From M3007 sp964550795 (GTDB lineage: Bacteria; Bacteroidota; Bacteroidia; Chitinophagales; Saprospiraceae): DNA of 64,000 nucleotides. The stretch covers positions 30,810 through 94,809 of the forward strand of contig CAZKBH010000013.1 of NCBI GenBank assembly GCA_964550795.1, read 5' to 3'. Positions 33,754 to 42,500 of the stretch are shown one piece after another (the stretch's first letter is position 1; the number at the start of each line of letters is the position of its first letter). The position numbers and the translations under genes are program-made. The notes beneath the pieces are model-generated. The model did no database searches. It had not been told where the DNA came from and worked only from the letters and a program-made list of their open reading frames with translations.

Positions 33754-34899
33754 ATGAAGAAAAACGCTACCCTCCTTTTTGGCATCTTTTCGCTCCTGTT
33801 TTCTTTCAATCTTTTAGCCCAAGACCCACACTTTTCACAGTTTTATGCTAACCGGATTTATTTGAACCCGGCATACGCTGGTTTCGACCCGGGTAAGACT
33901 GTGCTTATAAACTTCCGAAATCAGTGGCCCGGTATCCCAGATGGAGATGCCGGAGCTTCTCCCACCTCGTATCGGACTATGAACGTAACGGGAGATTTTC
34001 GACTTCGTTGTTTTGAAGGCCTAGATCATTTTAGCCTTGGATTGGCTGGCTCCTTGTTTCGCGACGACGCCGGGAAGGCACCTTTGGTGAGTCAAGGGGG
34101 CGGACTTGCTTTTAGCGCGGCAAGGCGATTGAAATTCAAAGGCTATCGAAGAACACTCGATTACCTAGACATTCGAATCGGCACACAATTGAGCATGATG
34201 CAGCGTCGAATTGACGATGACTGGTTAATTTACTCCAATCAGTTGAACCCTGTATATGGGCTTATCAGCGACCCCAGTATGCTCAATCTGAGCAGCAAAT
34301 TGTACCCCAATTTGAATACAGGCGTGATGATCAATATGGGCAATAAAAAATTCACTTTCTCCACTGGTTTTAGCATATCCAATGTCTTAGAACCCAACCA
34401 GGCTCTGCGGGATGCGCCAGCGGCCGATCGCCTCCCGCGCCGCTATACAGGGCACTTGGGGGCAACACGGGAGATATTTGACAACGTCTTCCTGTCTCCT
34501 CAGTTCCGTGCAGATTTCCAGTCGGGGTTCGACCTAGGGCTTTTCTCAGGAGGGCTTTACTTGCAAACCGATAAAATGTACACCGGTTTCTTCTACCAGA
34601 GTAACAAAAGAAGCTGGCCCCAAGCAACTATTACCAATTCCAATACCCAAAATGTAAATCACTACATAATTATGCTTGGAATTGACATTCAATCTGTTAT
34701 TGACTTGGGTAAAAATGAAACGCTCGAGCGCCGATTTATACTTGGCGCCACGTATGATCTAAGTGCATCAGGCATAGGCCAACAAACCACACAGGGCGCC
34801 TTAGAGTTTTCAATTCGCATGTTTTTTGATGGCGGCAAAAAATCCAGTTGCCTTGAGGAGAAAAAGTACAATTACAAACGCTGTCCGATTACACACTAA
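33754..34899 (+). CDS. PorP/SprF-family type IX secretion system membrane protein
   Basis: 381 residues from the Met at 33754, which begins a signal peptide (MKKNATLLFGIFSLLFSFNLLAQ). The mature start DPHFSQFYANRIYLNPAYAG is the hallmark of PorP/SprF proteins, predicted outer-membrane beta-barrels. SprF is needed for secretion of the giant adhesin SprB, and SprF-like genes usually sit directly next to a type B CTD giant, as here two genes downstream. The rest alternates short amphipathic strands typical of a barrel. The gene is preceded by 262 bp in which I see only a short TTGCTTCGAAGCAA palindrome. Confidence 0.93.
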   Translation: MKKNATLLFGIFSLLFSFNLLAQDPHFSQFYANRIYLNPAYAGFDPGKTVLINFRNQWPGIPDGDAGASPTSYRTMNVTGDFRLRCFEGLDHFSLGLAGSLFRDDAGKAPLVSQGGGLAFSAARRLKFKGYRRTLDYLDIRIGTQLSMMQRRIDDDWLIYSNQLNPVYGLISDPSMLNLSSKLYPNLNTGVMINMGNKKFTFSTGFSISNVLEPNQALRDAPAADRLPRRYTGHLGATREIFDNVFLSPQFRADFQSGFDLGLFSGGLYLQTDKMYTGFFYQSNKRSWPQATITNSNTQNVNHYIIMLGIDIQSVIDLGKNETLERRFILGATYDLSASGIGQQTTQGALEFSIRMFFDGGKKSSCLEEKKYNYKRCPITH

Positions 34900-34924
34900 A
34901 CCCTTTTTAGCCAAAACATTCACC

Positions 34925-36472
34925 ATGAACCACTTCCCCTCCATCTCTGTCCCGCTATTCGTGTGCATAGTGCTATCCGGCACATCATCTAAAGCCAAGG
35001 CCCAGACCTGCGACTCGCTGGCCTATTTTACCTGGAACGCCCAGTGTAACTCGGTAACGTTTACGCCAACATTCATAGACCCAAGCGCCCTCTACACCTG
35101 GAATTTTGGCGATGGCAGTACATCCAGCGAAGCCACCCCCACCCATATCTATTTTACCCAAAATGATGCCCAGTACACCGCAATCCTAAGGGTGGTTTCG
35201 GGGAACTGTACGGACGCAGATACCGTAGCAGTAACGGTCTCTTTGGTAGCAGGAGAACTGCCAGTTGCCGCCATGATGAGCTTAGGGGTTGGGCCTGTAT
35301 TGAAGGGGGACTTTTTGCACTGCAATGCATCCCTTCAAAATCCAAATTTGAATCTGACGGTGCAGAACACTTCTCAAAACGTACCAGCCAACACCTCGTA
35401 TCATATTGATTGGGGGGATAACACCCCAGCATCCATGCCGATGCCATTTGTTACCGCCAGCCACCAATATACCGACATGGGCTTATACCACATCGTTTTA
35501 CTGGCCGAAAGCCCTGCTGGCTGTGTGGACTCGGCACAGTATGCTTTTTTTAATGGGAGGGAACCAGGGGTCGGGATTGGAATTCCCGCAAGTGCCAATC
35601 TGTGTTGTCCGCCAGTAGAAGTCAGCTTCGCATCGCCCCCATTCCTTGAGAATAACCCGCCAGGCACCAATTATATTTACACGGTGGAAACGGGTTGCGA
35701 ACCACTCTTTTCCGATACCATACCCCACGCCAACCCTTTGATTCCATTTACCTATTTGTTCAACCGAGGTTCTTGCGAGCCAGACTGTGCTCTGCCCAAT
35801 AGCTTTGGCGCTTTTATTATTACAGTGACCGCCGTCAATGCGTGCGGGGTGAATCTAGCGAACGTTCCGATCCGAATATCATCCGCTCTGACCACAGGTT
35901 TTGAGGCGCCTGATGTGGCTTCAGTCGGTGATACTGTTTGTCTTTCCAATACTTCCAGTGCGTACTATTGGGATACTTTAAACCAGGAATGCTCATCCGA
36001 TGTACAACTGCAATGGAGCCTGTCCCCCTCAAGCGGCTTTACGGTAGAATCGGGCAGTTTGTCGTCGCCACAAGGTTCGGAAACGGTCTGTATCCGTTTC
36101 CAACAGACAGGCCTATACACCGTGTCATTGAATGCTTCCCGCACAGATTCGCTGACTTGTTGTGCTGCAGACAGCAACCTTTTCATGCGAACCATTTCCG
36201 TCAGCACCGTATCAGCGAGTGAGGAAGCGACGGACAGTCAAATACAAATAGTCCCAAACCCAACAACAGGCACATGCTCCCTCCTGACCGATCCTTCGAT
36301 GGAGGTCTTGTCTGTGGACGTGTATAACATGTTGGGGCAATGGCTTTCAGCACATTCTTTTTCACAACGCCCGTATTTTCTTGAAAATACCAGGCTCGAA
36401 CCTGGCCAATATCTTCTGCGTATCCACTTGAACGGAAACCGCTATACGGTCAAAAAACTGATCGTTTTTTAA
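34925..36472 (+). CDS. PKD-type secreted protein with T9SS type A sorting domain
   Basis: 515 residues from the Met at 34925, with a signal peptide ending in SSKAKAQ. A PKD-type fold is shown by CDSLAYFTWNAQCNSVTF followed by YTWNFGDGSTSSEATPTHIY, and a second PKD-like unit by YHIDWGDNTPASMP. Further Ig-like modules with Cys pairs follow. The C-terminal sorting domain has VPNPTTGTCSL, DVYNMLGQWL and a terminal KKLIVF. It lies 25 bp after the PorP gene, and its PKD region is clearly homologous to modules of the giant protein downstream, which may share the secretion route. Confidence 0.87.
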   Translation: MNHFPSISVPLFVCIVLSGTSSKAKAQTCDSLAYFTWNAQCNSVTFTPTFIDPSALYTWNFGDGSTSSEATPTHIYFTQNDAQYTAILRVVSGNCTDADTVAVTVSLVAGELPVAAMMSLGVGPVLKGDFLHCNASLQNPNLNLTVQNTSQNVPANTSYHIDWGDNTPASMPMPFVTASHQYTDMGLYHIVLLAESPAGCVDSAQYAFFNGREPGVGIGIPASANLCCPPVEVSFASPPFLENNPPGTNYIYTVETGCEPLFSDTIPHANPLIPFTYLFNRGSCEPDCALPNSFGAFIITVTAVNACGVNLANVPIRISSALTTGFEAPDVASVGDTVCLSNTSSAYYWDTLNQECSSDVQLQWSLSPSSGFTVESGSLSSPQGSETVCIRFQQTGLYTVSLNASRTDSLTCCAADSNLFMRTISVSTVSASEEATDSQIQIVPNPTTGTCSLLTDPSMEVLSVDVYNMLGQWLSAHSFSQRPYFLENTRLEPGQYLLRIHLNGNRYTVKKLIVF

Positions 36473-36519
36473 GCAGGCAATTCTTTCACGCCGCTTATCC
36501 CTTCTTACAAAATCACACC

Positions 36520-39500
36520 ATGAAATACTTCCTTTACATCTCCGCCCCTTTTTTCTTCTGCCTCGCGTTGTCCAGCTCTTCGGTGCATGCCCAAGCCCCA
36601 GCCTGCGACTCGCTGGCTTATTTTACTTGGAGCGCCCAGTGTAATTCTATGACCTTTACGCCCAATTATGTAAGCCCAACGGTCAGTTATTCCTGGACCT
36701 TTGGCGACGGCGGTACCTCAACGGCTGCGACGCCCACACACCTCTACCCAGGTGCAAATGCACCCGGTACTTACATCTTCAGTGTGAATCTGAGCGTCGT
36801 TTCCGGTGCCTGCATGGACGATACCACCATCATGGTGATGGTGACCATACCGGCCAATGGTGGTGTGCCTACGTCCAGTATCGCTTTGCCCGCCAACCCC
36901 GATCTTTGTGCCCCGGCTGCCATCACTTTTGCCTATCCGCCAAGTGTGGTTACAGGCAACGGCCCAGGCACCAGCTACACCTACATCGTACAGACTGGCT
37001 GCGAATTGCCGGATACCACGATTATTCCGCATACTTCTCCTTTTACGCCGTTTACTTACACTTTCTTGCGCAGTTCCTGCGATCCACTTTGCACGGTGCC
37101 CGGGGCATCTCCCGGAAGCTTTCGAGTGATTATGGTAGCCACCAATTCCTGTGGCACGACGCGCGATACGCTGGAAGTGCGCATTGCTTCTGAGGGTACG
37201 CTCGGTTTTACGGCCCCCACGGTGGCCTTTGCTGGCGATCAGGTTTGTCTTGCAGACACCTCAAGCCCTGGATACGCATGGAATCCTACCACACAGATGT
37301 GCGGCAATGCCAAATACTGGGAAATCATGCCGCCCAATTTCAACATCGTCAGCGGCACCCTCGGGAATGTCAACACCCCCGGCAGCAGCAATCCTTGCAT
37401 TCGGTTTACCCAAGCCGGTACTTACATGGTTTCTCAGATAAGGCCTGCGGGTGCATGCCCTGGGGAGACTATAAAAAAGACCATCACCGTGAAGCCGCCC
37501 TGCGATTCTTTAGCGAATTTCACAAGTAATGTAACTTGCAACTCGGTGACTTTTACGCCAACGTTTATAATTCCGAGCGCCAGCTACACCTGGAATTTCG
37601 GCGATGGGAGTAGTTCGAATGAGATCAGTCCCGCTCATATATACCTCACTCAAAACAATACACAGTATACTGTTTTGTTAACAGTGGTTGATACTGTCGG
37701 GAGCGCAAATTGCATTGATGAACATACGGCAACAGTGTCGGTTATCATTCCAGCGGGCGGACTGCCTATTGCCTCAATGATGAGTTTGGGGATTGGATTT
37801 ACGCTAAAAGAGAATTTTCTCCACTGTAATGGCTCTAACTTTAACCCGGATTATGATCTGAATGTAGAGAATACTTCAACAAACACATCGCCCACAACCC
37901 AATATATTATAAATTGGGGAGACGGATCTCTCATTAGTATGCCAAGTCCATTTGGAACAACCAATCATGTTTACATGGGATTGGGATTATACAACATTGT
38001 ATTGATTGCAGTTAATGAAAATGGTTGCGCTGATACTGCGCATTATCCTTTTTTTCATGGTCGGGTTCCTGTAGTTGGCTTCGGCCCAAGCCAAAGTGTG
38101 GATCTCTGTGCTCCAGTAACCGTTGAGTTTGCCTATACCGATCCTGTTATAAATTTTAACCCTCCCGGAACTATTTATACGTATGAGATTGAAACAGAGT
38201 GTTTACCAACCGAAACTGTAGTTATACCTCACACCAATCCTTTCACACCGTTGGTTTACACATTCACACGTGGTTCATGTGAGCCAGAGTGTGAAATAAT
38301 GGATATACCAGGTAGCTTTAGAGTGTTGATGACCGCCTCCAATGGTTGTGGCGAATCCTCTCAACCATACTTACCTAATATATCTAAAATTGGAAATTCA
38401 GATTATGATATGCCTAGTCAAGCTTGTATAGGCGATTCGGTATGCTTAATTAATGCATCAGACACAAGCTATTATTGGACATCTTCGAATGATTGCAGTA
38501 CTGAGATGTATTCATTTTGGAGGGTTTCACCGAATACTGGTTTTACTGTTACAAAAGGAATTTTAGGGGACTTAAACAGTGCAATTGTAGGAACTGATGA
38601 AATCTGCTTCAATTTCAGTGTGCCGGGACTATACGATGTTTCAATGGTTCGACGCCCCCTCCCTTCGGTAATTGGTTCGCCTTGCCCTTATGACACCATC
38701 ACTAAAACCATCTGCATCCTCCCTCAACCCATTGCAAACTTTAATTTCAACCAGTCCCAACCATCTTGCGCCCCCTCCAATAGCACCATCACATTCAATA
38801 ACTCCTCCAACACCCTTGGAAACTGTCGGCCAGCAACCTACACCTGGGAGGTAGAATTTATAGAGGCTGAATGCGATACAGTCGGAGGTTATACATTTAT
38901 AAACAACACCAATGCAAATTCTACCAATCCGACAATTCGGTTTGACCTGTCCGGGCGCTATTTGATACGACTAATCGTAGAAAACGACTGCGGGATAGAT
39001 ACAACCACCCGGGAAGTGACCTTCGGTGGCACCCCGTTTGCTTCCATCGTGCCCATTGACGACGCCTGTGGCAGTTTGATGGTTACCCCCACGGTAGAGA
39101 GCACCAATTCTTGCAATGGAATGCCACCAAATTTTCAGTGGATTATTCAAAACCCAATTACTTCCATTTTTGATACCTTGATGGTCAATGAAATTCCTGG
39201 CGCACTCGATTACAATATTCCGGGCACATACATTATCCGCCTGACTGCAATCGGGGGATGTGGTAACTCAACATCGTCGGATACTTTCACAATTCACCCC
39301 ATCCCCGCTCCGCCACAAATCACATCCAACACGCCGGTCTGTCAGGGTCAATGTTTAACTATCACTGTACAAAATCCTAGCCCCATTTTCGAGTATATTT
39401 GGGAAACCCCCTGCGACCCACCAGGCACTGTTAACACTGCGAATGTTCTGATCTGCCCTGCCGAGCCATCTTGTACGGGCCTGTATCAGCTGACCATTAC

Positions 39501-42500
39501 CGACCCCTCCTCTACCTTGCGCTGCTCGCTGATGGTCAATACCAGTGCGCTGGTGTATGATGCCCCACCCTTTAATCTTCAACTGGATACCATCCGACTC
39601 TGCTCGGGGGAGTCAGGCACTATACAGGTTATAAACGGCCAACCGGGCTACACGTACCAATGGTCGCCAGGTACCCTGCTGGACACCACTGCTGGCCCAG
39701 TAGTGATCGTGAACGATACGGTGGTCATCATTCAAACCGTGCTGAATTACACCGTTACTGTAACTGAAATGTCGAATAATTGCTTTGACACTGCCGTTGC
39801 CACCGTCATTTTTAATCCACTGCCCATTGTGGCTATCTCTCCTCCAGGCACGGCCTGTGCGGGGCAACCACTTCCCCTATTCGATACAAACAACCAGACT
39901 GGCACATGGTTATGGACAAGCGATCCTATCGGCCCTGTGTTTTTCACGCCTACATCAAACCCGACCACGTTCACAGGCACACCGGGTACTTATTTGGTCA
40001 AATATGTTTTCATTGACACAAACGGGTGCAGCGATTCGACCTTCACCAATGTGTGCGTACAGCCGCAACCCATTGCCCAATTCACGGCAAGCACTTTAAG
40101 CGGCTGTATCTCATCTTTGTCCCCATCTTTACAGGTGAGCACCAACAATAGCTCCAACAGCCAGAACACATGCGGGACCACGACCTACAACTGGCAGGTG
40201 CTTTTTGATGGGGCCGAGTGCCACAACGGCACGGGGATATGGAACTTTGAAATGGGGAGCAGCGACACTTCCTTGAACCCGGTGATCAACTTTGAGCAGT
40301 CGGGCGTGTACCTCCTCGTGCTAACCGTAACCAACGAATGCGGAAGCTCCAGCGACACGTCCACTGTGACCGTGGGAGAAGCCCCACAAGGGCTGGCCAT
40401 TGACTCTATCGGCAACGCCTGCGACACGCTGTTCCTAATACCCACGGGGCAGGCACTATCCTGCAACGCGCCGGGGCTGACCATTACTTGGTTCCTGGAC
40501 AACACATTGTTCCTCAACCCGCCTGGTATTGGCGAGGGAATAGATGGACTGCACACGGTTACAATGGTCGCCACCAACGTTTGTGGATCGGATACCGTTT
40601 CAACCGACTTCACCATCCACCCGCTGCCGCCGGTTCCGGTGGTTACTTACAACGGCCCATTGTGCGAGCGAGACAGCTTGGTATTCACGGTAAGCAGCCC
40701 CACCGGCCCTAACTTTGAATACTGCTGGATGGGGCCGAATGGTCTGGACACCTGTGTGACAGACTCATTTCTCATCATCCCCAACGCCACGCCAGCAAAC
40801 GCCGGGCTTTACACCGTGACTGTCCGGGATCTGTCCACAGTGCCTGCATGTTCGGCCTCAGCCACCATAGTAGTTGTGGTCAACCCCGCACCGCCCATCA
40901 TTTTCCAAACTGACACGGTGGGCATCTGCTCGGGACAGTCCGGCATCATACAGGTCATTAACGGCCAAGTGGGCTATACTTTCCAATGGTCGCCAGATAA
41001 CCTTCTGGACACTACGGTTGGTCCGCTGGTGACGGTAACGCCTGGTACGGTGACTGCTGTTTTGACGCAGTATTACACCGTCACGGTGACCGATGCGCTT
41101 ACCTGCACCAACTCCGATTCTGCTTTGGTGATCGTTAACCCACTGCCCGTTCTGGCCATTGCACCGCCGGATACGGCCTGCGCGGGCGTTCAACTGCCGC
41201 TTTCGGCTACGGTCAGTCAGCTTGGCGTAGGGGTATGGACGAGTGATCCCGCTGGCCCGGTGTTCGATACAACCACGTCAAATCCAAGCTTTTTCCTGAC
41301 GAGCGATACGGGCACTTATACGATCCGATATGTTTTCACGGACATAAACGGGTGCATCGACTCGGCCTTTACCAGTATTTGCGTGCAGCCGCAGCCCATC
41401 GCGCAGTTTGACATCAGCCAATCGTCCAACTGTATTTCGTCTATGTCTCCGACTTTGCAGGTGACCACCAACAACACCTCCAACAGCCAGAACACATGCG
41501 GAATCACGACGTACAACTGGCAGGTGCTTTTTGATGGGGCCGAGTGCCACAACGGCACGGGGATATGGAACTTTGAAATGGGGAGCAGCGACACTTCCTT
41601 GAACCCGGTGATCAACTTTGAGCAGTCGGGCGTGTACCTCCTCGTGCTAACCGTAACCAACGAATGCGGAAGCTCCAGCGACACGTCCACTGTGACCGTG
41701 GGAGAAGCCCCACAAGGGCTGGCCATTGACTCTATCGGCAACGCCTGCGACACGCTGTTCCTAATACCCACGGGGCAGGCACTATCCTGCAACGCGCCGG
41801 GGCTGACCATTACTTGGTTCCTGGACAACACATTGTTCCTCAACCCGCCTGGTATTGGCGAGGGAATAGATGGACTGCACACGGTTACAATGGTCGCCAC
41901 CAACGTTTGTGGATCGGATACCGTTTCAACCGACTTCACCATCCACCCGCTGCCGCCGGTTCCGGTGGTTACTTACAACGGCCCATTGTGCGAGCGAGAC
42001 AGCTTGGTATTCACGGTAAGCAGCCCCACCGGCCCTAACTTTGAATACTGCTGGATGGGGCCGAATGGTCTGGACACCTGTGTGACAGACTCATTTCTCA
42101 TCATCCCCAACGCCACGCCAGCAAACGCCGGGCTTTACACCGTGACTGTCCGGGATCTGTCCACAGTGCCTGCATGTTCGGCCTCAGCCACCATAGTAGT
42201 TGTGGTCAACCCCGCACCGCCCATCATTTTCCAAACTGACACGGTGGGCATCTGCTCGGGACAGTCCGGCATCATACAGGTCATTAACGGCCAAGTGGGC
42301 TATACTTTCCAATGGTCGCCAGATAACCTTCTGGACACTACGGTTGGTCCGCTGGTGACGGTAACGCCTGGTACGGTGACTGCTGTTTTGACGCAGTATT
42401 ACACCGTCACGGTGACCGATGCGCTTACCTGCACCAACTCCGATTCTGCTTTGGTGATCGTTAACCCACTGCCCGTTCTGGCCATTGCACCGCCGGATAC

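Noticed and set aside
36718..37529. Frames of about 100 residues inside the giant surface gene
   Set aside because: Shadow frames of repetitive Cys/Thr-rich coding sequence; no start signals or domains.
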